From positions 116,859 to 180,858 of the forward strand of contig MLAK01000325.1 in the NCBI GenBank assembly GCA_001839685.1: a DNA stretch of 64,000 nt, written 5' to 3'. Source of the stretch: Tritrichomonas foetus (lineage: Eukaryota > Parabasalia > Tritrichomonadida > Tritrichomonadidae). Made by a program: the position numbers and the translations under genes. This document shows, piece after piece, positions 43,501 to 53,300 of the stretch; positions within the stretch are counted from its first letter, which is position 1; every line of letters starts with the position of its first letter. The notes below the pieces were generated by a model, which saw only the letters and a program-made list of their open reading frames with translations, ran no database searches and was not told where the DNA came from.

Positions 43501-46500
43501 CGTCGCTTTAAAAGAGGATCAGCATACATTAAATACTTGGATTTGATAATCACTTCCTGAACAAAAGCTTCAAAATTTTCATTCAAAGATTTAGGTTGCT
43601 CATTCTTCTCAACTCGAACTTTGGTTTTCTGGTACGACTTATATAATGTTGTCCTTAATTTGTAAATCGCTTTCCATGTGATATTTAAATTAGGAGGGAC
43701 AACATCATGCTTGCTGGATGAATCACTAAGTCCAATTGCAAAAGAAATCGCTAAATTTAAGAATCCCAATTGCTTCAATAAAGCTGCAATTGCATATTTT
43801 TCTGCTTTTAAAATGCTTGGGTTTGGCTTTATTCTGTGTACATTCCTTACAGATTTATACATAAATTGAAATAAAGATTCAGCAATTCCATTAGGAAGTG
43901 GGTTATTTGAAACAATATCATCCATAAAGCATTTCTTCATTTCATCAGAATACTGATTCCCACAATTAGTAGCATCAAATGAAATTCCACGGATATTTTT
44001 TGAAAGAGGAGAGTTAAAAATCGTTTTTGCATGAGATGACACTGACAAAGAGGAGGGAGAGGCAGATGGTGAATTATTGTCATTATTAACATAGATATTG
44101 GCAGCATCTTTTAGTAAACCACTATCTAATATAAGTTTACATTGCGTTTCAGTACGAGATAAAGGAAGAGATTTTAAAGCAATATTTGTTAAATTACCAA
44201 GAACACAAAAAAATATATTATAAAAAAACAAATCATCGTCTGGATTAAAATCAATATGAGCTTTAACAGCTCTGGCACTACATGTAACTTTATATCCCCA
44301 AAAGTTTACTGAGGTATCACTTGAAAATTTAAATATTAATTTGTTAGTATTAACATCATATTCATTTGGCCATTCCCCATTATTCACTGATCCAGATAAT
44401 TTGGTAATAGTTTGCTCTGTATTGCCATCAATTAAAGTCAAGATATCACATCCTTTTTCGGTATGACACATTGGATCAAAATACAGGTAAATATGTTCAT
44501 ATCCAGGAAATTCTACAATTTCAGTAGAATTAAAATTGTCATCATAATTGTGTTTAGATTCAATAATTTGAGTTTTTTCTTCCATACTATAGTTATATTT
44601 ATTCGGATTAGAATATTTCACATCATCATTTCTAAAATTAGATTTTTTATTTAATATTACATTTAATTTCTCAATAAGAGGAAACGAATTTTCAATAATA
44701 GAAAGAGAAATTAATGGAAAAGTATTCAATAACATGACTCTGAAGATAATTTTTTGCAATAATGGAATTATTTCATTTGAACAATCAAAATTTTCGAAAA
44801 TATAAAGAAACAAGCACTCAAAATAAGGAACCATAAATTCTTCATTGGTTTTAATCGAATTTTCAATCAAAAATTGAAGTGTCAAATTTAATTCATCAAG
44901 TGAAGTAGAAAATAATTGAGTGATTTTATTTTTATCTGTAACAGTTGTATTCAATAATGTGAAAATATTTTTAGAAAAAATATAAAAAGAACAAAATGAT
45001 TGACACAGAAGAGGTAAATTTGATATGAAATAATTTCTTAATGTATTTCTTTGCCAAATAAGATTTGATAATTCACTTATTCTTGAGTAATCTGGATAAA
45101 ATAAATATTTTGAGCTAAAATAAAGAATTGTACATATTGATTCTATTATTAATGGTGATCTTTCTGAATAATTAGAAGCAATTACCAATTTCATAGTCTT
45201 TTGTATTCTACCAAATAGCTCAAAATCAATCTTTGTCAGATTTTTCATTTTATTATTAAATTTGGAACAATATGAAAACAGATTTATAGCAATTATTTTT
45301 AATCCAAAAGAGACAAAACCCATTTTTACATCTACCTCAAATAAATCATTTACATCTATTTCTTGTATCATTGAAATTGATAGTTCTATTGCAGAATTAT
45401 CATTAGTGAGAAAAAATGTTAATGATTTTGTTGATACAGAAAATGGATTCTCAATACAGTTTTTAAGTTGATCATTTAAAATTGTATTAAACCTATTTGT
45501 TGTCTTTATAAGACTATCAATTAATGTGCTTTTCTCACTAACTGGTAAAATACAATTTGTATATGTATATGGTTTATCTTTCAATAGCAATGATGGCGTT
45601 ACTTCATTTTTAATGAAATATAATGTTTTATTATTTTGTGTTAAAGTATAAATCACACCTTTAAAACACGCAATTGGTGTAGAATTTGTGAGAACAGAGT
45701 TACAATATAATTCTGGTAAATTAATTAGATTTGATAAATCATTAGAAATTTGTAAAGGATGATCAAACATATTTTCATAAAAAATATGTAAAACATTACC
45801 ATTAAAAAAGAATAATCTTGGTGGAGAATTAGTTGAAAATTTTAGTGCACAGATTCGTTTATGATTTGAAGATAAGTTTTCATCAAAGAAACTAATTCTA
45901 TATTTTGTTTTAGAATACTTTTGAAGAATAGCTACTTTTTTATCAATATTTCCAACTGCGAGTATTTTATGTTTTATATTTATATATTTGGATAAATCTA
46001 ATGAAAAAATGCACTCTTCATTAATTCGGCCTTTTTGAAAATAAGTAATTGTTCCTAATGATATGGAAAAAATATAAATAAAATCAACAACATCAAGAAG
46101 AATTGAATCATTTGCAACATCAATTGGAATATAAATTGGTTCAGGCTCAATGAAATGGATTAACCCAATATTTTCAATTAAAGCCAAAACATTCCCACCA
46201 ATTGAAAATGAGATTATTTTCCCATTTTTTTGAATCTTGAGTTCGAAAACTTTGTTGTTTGATATTTCAGTTTTTGAACCAAAATTTCCGATGGTTTCAA
46301 TTCCAAAATCACCATTAAAATCTAAAGGAAGTGACATACTATATATTATTGATGCTAATTCACCTGTGATGCTTCCTTGTACGTTTCCTAAATTGATTAA
46401 AAACTGAACAACCTGTTTTTGAATTTCTTTAATTCTAAATTTCTCAAATTGGCCAAGTTTGGTCATAAATTTTTGTATTGAAGTGATTGAAGAGGCATTT

Positions 46501-47081
46501 ACAAACGAAAGTGACATTTCTTTCTCAGAATGAAGTATAGTATTGAGATATTTCAAATGTTTTAATACATCTGAAACTTCTAATAAATCAACGTTATTTA
46601 ATAATTCATTAAAACCCAAAGTTATCAAGTTTTCGAGATAATCAGTTGTTGTTTTCTTAATTTGAGAAAAGTAGGAAAATTTGGAAGTGATTCTTTCATT
46701 TAAAGCATTGACTGTTGTTTGCTCTTTATCGAGAAGATTGCTTGCATTTGTTTTCAATCCCTCAAAGCATTTTGTAAACATTCTCGCTTGATCTATATGA
46801 ATATCAATGTCATGAATTATTGGATTTAAAAATTGACGTTCAATAGCTGTAAAATCTATTTTATTTCCATTGTACTTTGGAAAAGAAATAAGATTTTCGA
46901 TTAAAGAAGAAACCAAAACTGAGTCCACTGGGCTATTTAAATTTGTATTAATATCTTGATTTGATATTTCTTTAAATAACTTTTTGATAACATTATCTGT
47001 GAAAATGTACTTCCAGCTGGCTACGTAATGGGCTTGGTTTTGATCCAAATTATCCTCTTCTTGAGAAAGAGAAGCACCCAT
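37596..47081 (-). CDS. Giant HECT-type E3 ubiquitin ligase with SPRY domain
   Basis: 3161 residues. It transfers ubiquitin through a thioester Cys. N terminus MGASLS fits an N-myristoylation site (Gly2, Ser6). Residues about 860-937 are a beta-sandwich found in large E3s (FPGYEHIYLYFDP ... WPNEYDV ... WGYKVTCSA). Residues about 1754-1890 are a SPRY domain (YFEIKI, ISIGLFD, GDIIGCGY, FFVNG). The long helical parts between are probably ARM-like. The HECT domain occupies about 2810-3161: GEGATDVGGPGRDLFTEV, LSPWELELIVCG, FIKFGCGRMGLPP, and catalytic Cys near 3117 in LPTAATCNNMIIIPRY. The layout recalls HERC1-type ligases, but no RCC1 propellers were recognised. An initiator TCACTT lies 13 bases before the ATG. 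Confidence 0.93.
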   Translation of the reverse strand: MGASLSQEEDNLDQNQAHYVASWKYIFTDNVIKKLFKEISNQDINTNLNSPVDSVLVSSLIENLISFPKYNGNKIDFTAIERQFLNPIIHDIDIHIDQARMFTKCFEGLKTNASNLLDKEQTTVNALNERITSKFSYFSQIKKTTTDYLENLITLGFNELLNNVDLLEVSDVLKHLKYLNTILHSEKEMSLSFVNASSITSIQKFMTKLGQFEKFRIKEIQKQVVQFLINLGNVQGSITGELASIIYSMSLPLDFNGDFGIETIGNFGSKTEISNNKVFELKIQKNGKIISFSIGGNVLALIENIGLIHFIEPEPIYIPIDVANDSILLDVVDFIYIFSISLGTITYFQKGRINEECIFSLDLSKYINIKHKILAVGNIDKKVAILQKYSKTKYRISFFDENLSSNHKRICALKFSTNSPPRLFFFNGNVLHIFYENMFDHPLQISNDLSNLINLPELYCNSVLTNSTPIACFKGVIYTLTQNNKTLYFIKNEVTPSLLLKDKPYTYTNCILPVSEKSTLIDSLIKTTNRFNTILNDQLKNCIENPFSVSTKSLTFFLTNDNSAIELSISMIQEIDVNDLFEVDVKMGFVSFGLKIIAINLFSYCSKFNNKMKNLTKIDFELFGRIQKTMKLVIASNYSERSPLIIESICTILYFSSKYLFYPDYSRISELSNLIWQRNTLRNYFISNLPLLCQSFCSFYIFSKNIFTLLNTTVTDKNKITQLFSTSLDELNLTLQFLIENSIKTNEEFMVPYFECLFLYIFENFDCSNEIIPLLQKIIFRVMLLNTFPLISLSIIENSFPLIEKLNVILNKKSNFRNDDVKYSNPNKYNYSMEEKTQIIESKHNYDDNFNSTEIVEFPGYEHIYLYFDPMCHTEKGCDILTLIDGNTEQTITKLSGSVNNGEWPNEYDVNTNKLIFKFSSDTSVNFWGYKVTCSARAVKAHIDFNPDDDLFFYNIFFCVLGNLTNIALKSLPLSRTETQCKLILDSGLLKDAANIYVNNDNNSPSASPSSLSVSSHAKTIFNSPLSKNIRGISFDATNCGNQYSDEMKKCFMDDIVSNNPLPNGIAESLFQFMYKSVRNVHRIKPNPSILKAEKYAIAALLKQLGFLNLAISFAIGLSDSSSKHDVVPPNLNITWKAIYKLRTTLYKSYQKTKVRVEKNEQPKSLNENFEAFVQEVIIKSKYLMYADPLLKRRFNEKANYDPSSIEKTVDELISFLSSNLLMVNLSRMVEQQTRRMEIRLHAMSFLIKMIDNSKTYYTTQLSFFDPLRSSLQDISDQSDVKSVKTEMHEEMTLKFSKIFELLISRIVDKKESCFTRMMFIQMIAVSISDIIPYQKLLPSYFSLVKYIMNYLVDSIESFITFSCLWRFIGLWTIEYSSQEIFDFLLNLVATNKQEFCKNNAILLLSYLTQNGDYQNTSFSNIVSCFHHTSPRVIIATLNWLSNTLVRKGSDGFDVEINNQKFNFEQFVYFLLKAIGSSFYGHGCLIIEDKSNFESHLVVAEEMVAFLRLSIKQHSKVQNTVIKIFHQIFSNVMENSQFIEYIDNYEITAIFITLGKEISSFHNSGYVIQHEKANTKYVRISSYEPVSGNMRTLDDNFIENTFYDKQLIRVPSIRISANPNDFLINVDEAGFFINIQKEINKMIDDFPSPEYSIFASSFIGFLTISLQNAQNMEVLIQNIQLSNLIPFLDCAAKQTNRNKNRHLECLMNKISQAIIKIANIKNTFKIHEKKLPYSLIFNDDSPQVFLPLIRGTCENNYRIVSNSDPLNIFVGDKVISNKSLFYFEIKICSKSNNDISIGLFDKQTTTFKSDFYGLSLLNSLVSPLTRPKHNNKLTINEGDIIGCGYTRDQIIFFVNGETVNKSLQLPPIDNFVPVIITSQCSAILEYNFGHKMFITDIAKHKEFNLAFDCLEHFKVTVPTQPHAKPTTYMFDDEEYDKFIQSGSAFWEVPKSRINDSKSKLTTFQDTNNAIKNDDNSQHEFIDLHENLLGESFFIGEPVYIARRVLSKSQSQDSAFDNLPLNAQINVNKYGIVTNVETIPRQDYFNVTVETFDPALNAKTQFIIDSRFIDSIEISFIKLVESASYTLLQSNNKNMLTAIAPTIINKNQNKLYSYAKEYIIRMSRILSLIFTDFFRLKNKLDIFFCQSQINEIFNLNFYEVFKFIHTPKVSKKWNIIRPTDFIFTNNHQKDENVMYICPCNTHNFTRFIRALIYTYPKIIEPVLSNILQNAISHISQSPYSTREDMFNLVPNRFIYESIHPVQSFDLSTDILLPRSSTGFIPVIHPKTSQNITIKLSDYSIKDPVSDCTLFLPTDSFLQIISNFTCKSYGFKVCFLPITEYLSEPLIKSSLGGIHLIFTILSIVLSSKETFPSVEDFLKQQIIPGLTDLMENNNFLVNIFAFEIIAPILTSFKWDTKDITPCIEASFKSFTTNLNFDSWQPLPMSSQQAIAMSVFTRLLLLDISASKITAKSPPEEIAYLYDTYVKSKTNSNSPFFELIIEAISICTALGFNMPINVRFPAYLIAESWVESIPYCIDVYFHDDATIYETECVNDIKFPTIEFVDEPNIPSNYAIKVVNQLNRTFSHPEDDAIILESGSSCELQSPTRLILIDKFTGKQITHTDCKVHVTFNGYPESHKAKKETFIANYQLFTQHVNFMSAKWEVSMDESLCRICKVIPSIYTQFPLVTSQPIFLSETAISNIPAQLLRCRLQLFKKLEFYIPDIIQMVEFGNQESLLGCIFTSCRAAISTDFKLEYIRNIVMKNNQSGNSKVDLRLNRFKASLFHSNPQNPSGKSILDQFIDQVPSYLLYKMKREEVPWHVDLIGEGATDVGGPGRDLFTEVCMELMHPSLKLFIQNPNKRVNNANTNQELLIPNPSPLTQQRKRQYFYAGVLIAICYTSKLQEPFRFARFVWNYLTNKTVTIEDIYDVDLQFKQLMISIENCEDTISSPDQFSIIFSLYFQVQDSLGNVVELFPGGSNVLVTFDRRLEYVQRCKTFRMKEFNEQLKHLAKGFNSFFPATAAIILSPWELELIVCGDNQCPVKEMKKNCSYRADDKHAIMLWEVLEEFTPEERMLFIKFGCGRMGLPPPGMSWPSKLQIQFRSVVKIDAQKPLPTAATCNNMIIIPRYDSKEWMAKKIRTAITLGADIDQDRNANIQELQEFT

Positions 47082-47093
47082 TAATTGAAACGA

Positions 47094-47099
47094 AAGTGA
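47094..47099 (-). promoter_or_regulatory. Candidate initiator of the HECT gene
   Basis: TCACTT on the minus strand, 12 bases upstream of the ATG codon at 47081. It is the same core as at both ABC genes. Confidence 0.45.
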
Positions 47100-47353
47100 T
47101 ATGACTGATTAACTTTTTAAGAAAATATAGATTGAGCAAAATCTCCCATGGATTTCAATTAACATTTTTCTTATCACATATCTATTGAATACAATCACTT
47201 TTTTCCTTCAGTGAAATCATTGCAGAACTTTTGTCCAATTAAAAAGGTCATCTAATTCTTATTTTTATATTCTTTCAATCTGCTTATTTTAAAAGATAAA
47301 GATGTTTTAAATTAGTATTTAATATATAAAAACAAAATTTCAATTATTACTGA

Positions 47354-50300
47354 TCACCAGAGAGGACACCATCCACTGTATAACATTGACAAATTATATT
47401 TGTTGATTGCTGAATCAATCAATTTGGTCACCTGTTCTGACACTGGCATTGGTTGATCGTTTCCAAAATCAGTGCCAAGAATTTTTTGCCAAATTCTGGG
47501 CATTATTTCTAATGTTGGAAGAACTGTTTCCCCATCTTGGATTGGTTCTTGAACAAATATTTCAAGAACTGAAACCAATGAGTTACTATTATCTCGAACA
47601 AGCATCATCACTCGTTCACTCACTGGCCTAAAGTCACCTTCAATTCCACAAACGCCAAAAGCACTTAAAATCATTCTTGTTAATCGAAAAGGTATTTCTT
47701 CGGGAAAATATACTCTATTTTTTGCTACTTCAAAGCAATCACCAAAATCAATATGAACAACATCACCAGTATTTCTATCAATCATAAAATTAGATGGGTG
47801 CCTATCACCTAACCCTAAAACATATCCAACAATTGACATTAAAGCTGTCGATCTCGCAAATTTAGTAGTTTTTTCAAGCCATGCATCACTTGAAAGTGAT
47901 TTTAACCAAAAAATGCAGCGTAAATCACTACTATCTGTTTTTTCATCAGCTTTCATGAATGATTCATATCTTTGTATTGGTCTTAATTTATCTGTGTTTT
48001 TAATAGTATTTTTGACTTCAATGTTATGCTCAGCTAACATATCAATATTATGAGCAACTCTATACTCTGTGATATGTGAGTGAAATGTGTCCCCACCCTC
48101 AACCCATTGAATTAATCCAACATCTGGTGATAATGAAACTATTGTATAGCATCTAATCATAACATTATCTATTGATAAAGAGTAATCGTGTCGAATTTGT
48201 GTATTAATTAATCTAAAAAATTGCATTACCCTTTGATCAAGTCGCAAATCTTCATTTCCTTTTAATAAATATTTGTAAGTATTTCCATCACTTCCTTCAA
48301 AAGCTGCCTTTCTTGGTCTTTTCTTTGATCCGAGAACATCAAAGCTTTTTGAAAAAGATTTAATTGATATATCTTTAGGACCACCAGGAACCAAAATTTC
48401 GGTATCTTTAAGTTTAGAAAGTTCTGGACAAACATCATTTACTGTTAAAATAGTTAATTTGTCCATAAATTTATCAATGTCACTCAATATTTGACGTAAA
48501 TGTCTACCGACTGTATCAATTATTGTATCTTGTTCAATTGTAAAAGTAAGAACATCTTTAACAGCATCCATTAAAGATTGAAGACTGACAAATGTGACTT
48601 GATGAAGTAGTCTATCAAATGACGAACTTGGATTGACTATGGTTTGTTGGATTTTTAGCAGTAATTGAAATGATTCATCAAATTTCTTATGTGTGACCAA
48701 TTCAAAATATTGTAAAATCATTTTTGATACTCTTTCAAAAACAGTTGCGGCTGCAAGAAGTAAAGAATTTTGCATTTTCATGGCTTGTTGAACAACTGTT
48801 GCATGCTGAACATTAATTTCATTTAATAAATGCATGGCAACATCACTCTTCTTTGAATCAGGTGACATTTTTGCAACTAAAAGAGGAAATAGTAATAATT
48901 GATAATCAGAAACAGCAATTTCAGAGAGTATTTTTTTCACAATTTCTACAGTATCTTGACTCTTATGAGCAAGTTGAGCAATAAGCTGTGGAATTGTTTC
49001 AACAAAGATTTTTGATGATAAGTGTGACATAGAAACTTTTGTAGCTTGTAAAACTGATTTATCGGTTGATGTTGCAAAAAATAAAGATAACAGCTGAACA
49101 ATTTCCGAAAAATTCCCGTTACCAACTTGTGAAATACAATATATATATCCTTTTATTGCTTCAACTGCGTATTTCATTTTTGTTGGTGTTAATGAAAACA
49201 TGTGATAATTTACAGTGGCCCATCTTTGCCAGACAATATAGTTTTGCTTTGGTAAACATAAAATCGGTCTAAGAGTTTTAATCACATCTTTTAATGACTT
49301 GGTATTTCTTCCACTTAGTGTTAATGCCCAATCAACATAAAACTTGAATATTTGTGGATATGCTCTACTGACTGGTTGGGTCCGTTTTAGCAAAACTCTT
49401 AAATTATTGAGTGCCTTAGGACGATCACCTGTTGCCCATACATACTTTAAATATTGCAAAATTACAAATTCATCAGAGTTCTGAGGGGTAAAGTTTGGAT
49501 AAAATAATTTAAAAGTTGATTCGAATACTTCAAATCGCCTTTCATGCAAAATTAATTCTAAAAACAAAATAAATGTTGTTTCATCTCTTGGTTGAAATGC
49601 CATTCTTGTCATTATTAATGGCCACCAAACTTCACTAGTATATTCTACAGATCTAATTCTATTAGACCATTGAACTCTTGGGACATCTTTACTTTTTTCA
49701 GCAATTTCTTGAAGTTCATATAATATCTGGCATCTTAAAAGGGTTGGATAAATTGTTTCATATCTTCTACAAAATAAAGCTGAAGATTGAGCTGCTACTA
49801 ATGCAAATGCAGATTCGACTACATGTAAGGCTTCTTTTCTCTCTCCAAGCATTAAATGCGCTTGAGCTCTAGAAATGTGACCATCTACTGAATCACCTGG
49901 AGAGAGTTCTGCATATTTTAACATTTCTTCATAATCTCCACCAAAGAAAAACGCATTTGCAAAGTCTATAGACGATTCAATTTGAGATTTTTTATCATGT
50001 TGAGAAAAATTAATTGCACTTTTTCGAATGAGATCAAACTTTCTGAGTTTTCCACAACTCGAAATATATCCAACAAAACCATCATCATCATTTGGAAAAT
50101 CAATAATTTTTTTTTGAAAGAAATCAAATGCTTCATCCCATTGACCAAGTTTCAAAAGCCATGTTTCGGGTGCACCATTTGCTTGTAATAAAGCTTTTGC
50201 TGCACCACTTTTACCAAGCGATGCATATAGTTGAATCACTGATTTCATGATGTCAGGTGAATTTAAAGACGTAGAAGATTCTTGAAGCCTTTCTTCTTCA

Positions 50301-53300
50301 TTGTGAAGAGCTAATGCTAAGCATTGAGCTGAAATAAAAACCGGTGTTAGTGCAGTTGAAGATATTAACAAAGGCTTTTCTGCACGATTCATATATTCGC
50401 ACAATCTAGCAAAACATTGAAGTACATCCGGAGGTAATCCAGGACGCTCCAATATCAAGCCAATACGCTGTGATATTTGTATTCTAGATTCATCACCCAT
50501 ATAAATCCAACATGATAAAAAAGCAGGAAAGAATAATGAAGTTGCCAAAGGTCTATGAATTACTGCTATTTCGCTGCATGATCTAATTGAAACATTGGGT
50601 GATTCTTTAATAAATGATAAAACAAAGCTGCTGAACCAACTTTGCCAATGTTTTGGCGTAGTCATATTATATGTAGAATTAAATTGTTCAATTAAAGGAC
50701 GAGGATTAAACATTTTTCTTCTTTCGTATTGAAAAGTATCTTCCATTAATGGACTTGTATCAATGAAAGGAAAATCTGTCAACTTTAATTCGTTTGCTGT
50801 CATCATTGCTGCATTTAATTGGAGGAAGTTTGTTGGCATTATTTTATGTTGCGCTAATTTTTCGACAACTCGATGTGTATATAAATTGAAACTTCTCCCT
50901 AAACGAACCATTAAACTATAGAGAACTTGAAAAGCCAAATTACTTAATTCCTTATCATTTGATACGCAATGTATTAATGAAACGCGCAATATTGATGCTG
51001 CATTTCCTTCATTTTTCGTTGTTTGTACAAGAAACCGAAGTGAGTTCATTGCGCATAATTTGATTTCTTTGGACGCCGAATCAGCTGTGGAAATAGTACA
51101 GATATGTGGCACCATCAACTGTGAAAGATGAGGAAAAGATGGGCAAATGCTTGCAAGAAGTGGAATGCATCTCATTGCATCTGAGGGTCTGCTTATTATT
51201 GAACTTGATAATACATCAAGTAAATTTGTAATTAATTGAGCTGCATATGGGAGAAAATCTGGACCGACTTGACCTACTAAAGCAGCTACAACTGATAATA
51301 TTCCAGGAAATAATACTGTACTCCAAACTTGGTGAAGAGTTTTCATAATTGGACTGACAAATTTTACAATACGTTGTCGAGCAACATAAATAAATTTGTC
51401 AAGTAAAGCTAATCCATCGGCTGCATTATCACCTTCAACTTCATTTAGTATTATTGGAACTAAATCCGGAAAATATTGACCTGGAGCATTTGATCTAATA
51501 TCTAATGCTTCTATTGCTGCAGACAAGGTTTTTACCTTCATACTTCTAAGAGATTTATCATGTAGCATTTGTTTTAATTGGACAAAAACTACCTCTAGAA
51601 AGAAATCATTATATGAAATAGAATTTCCAACTAAAAATAAATCCGGCAAACTATCTCCAACATTATTATGAATCATCATTTCCGATCTAAGTCTTTTTGG
51701 TGAAACTGCCCCACATAATCCTATAAATTTTAACGCTCGTACTCTAAGCGATCGTGAATTACAATTTTCTATCAAAGAAAACAATGTTGGTAGCAATTCA
51801 GGTGCTGTATTTAACACCTCAGCAGGTGTTCCTGCTCTTGAAACATAATCAAATATAGTAATAAGTACTGCATGTTTTAATGGCTTATCACCCCATTCAC
51901 CAAGAATTGTGGAGCATATTTTGATAAAACTTTCTAAAAATTTACTGAGAATTTTGAAATCATTCAAAACTAATTCATGAAGTGTAAGAATCAAAGATAG
52001 TGCTAGTTGTGATCTCAATTCTGGATCTAATGGATTCATTGATACAGTTGTTCCTGGTGCAAATCTCTGAGTAAGCATACTTAGAACAATTGGTATAAAA
52101 CTTGTGGCATAAACATTAAATAATTTGGGCGATGCAGAAACAAGTGTTGGAAGGACTTGAGCATTCCGTACCTGAAGCATTAATGAATTAGAACATTGTA
52201 ATGAATAAAATGTTCCTATTAAAGAATGTCTAAGAATAATATTCACACCTAGTGGAGAAAATGGTTGAAGATGTTTCATCAATAAGAAACTGGCACTTCT
52301 AACATGCGGTGAAATATCATGTGATAGTTTTTGAAAAAAATGAAGAAAAATAGAATGAGCCAAATCAGGATAATGCTGTGAAGAAAATGCATTCAAATAT
52401 TCAACACGGACTTCAATTGAATCATCACTACTAGCAATTTCCAATAATTGGTGTAAAGTTTGATGAATTTCAGAAGGTGAACTTCCTTGCATAAGATGTA
52501 AAAGTGCTCTGGAAGTTAATGAACGAGGTGATTCCGATTTATGAAATACATATCTTTTCAGTATTGTCAATATTGATGATGAATGACTTCTTGGGAGTGG
52601 TGGTAATAATGGAATCAGTTTCAAAGCATTCGTTTTAAGAGGAAGACCAGAATGTTCTGGTTTCATTTCTAAAGTTTCAATTATTTTTTCTCCAATATTT
52701 ACTGAATAATTTGCCCAAAAAGTTGGGACAACTCTATTTAATGTTGGAAAAAAGCCTACAAAACTATCACTGAACAAAAATGGATGAAATAAATCCCATA
52801 ATTTTGATCCAAGCAGATTAATTGTTTTGGGGACGTATTCTGTTAAAGATGATAGAACGTTAAACATGTTTGGTACATAAATGTCAAAATTTTTTCGTAC
52901 TGAATATGTACAGATTCGATGTATTTGCAAAGCATCAGCTTCTGTTACTTTTGAGGGAACATTCTTTATTATTGTTGAGAGTGCATCAAGTGATGTTGAA
53001 AATAAAACTTCGCCTGAATCGATAATAGCTTTGAAAGAAGTTTCATATAATTCACTGGTGAATAATTCTGGATCAATTTCAGATAATTGGGCAATCACAG
53101 TAATTGACGCTGCTCTTGCCTCTAACTTTTTTGATGTTAAAAATGGTTTCACTGCCAAATAAATTTCTTGAGTTGAATTTTGAAAAAAGTGTCCTTTAGC
53201 TTTTAATAGCAATAAAATCACTACCAATACTCCTTGTGGGCAATTGGTTGGTGTATTTAACAATTGAGAAAGTGCGCGATGTAGGATTGTTTCAAAAATA

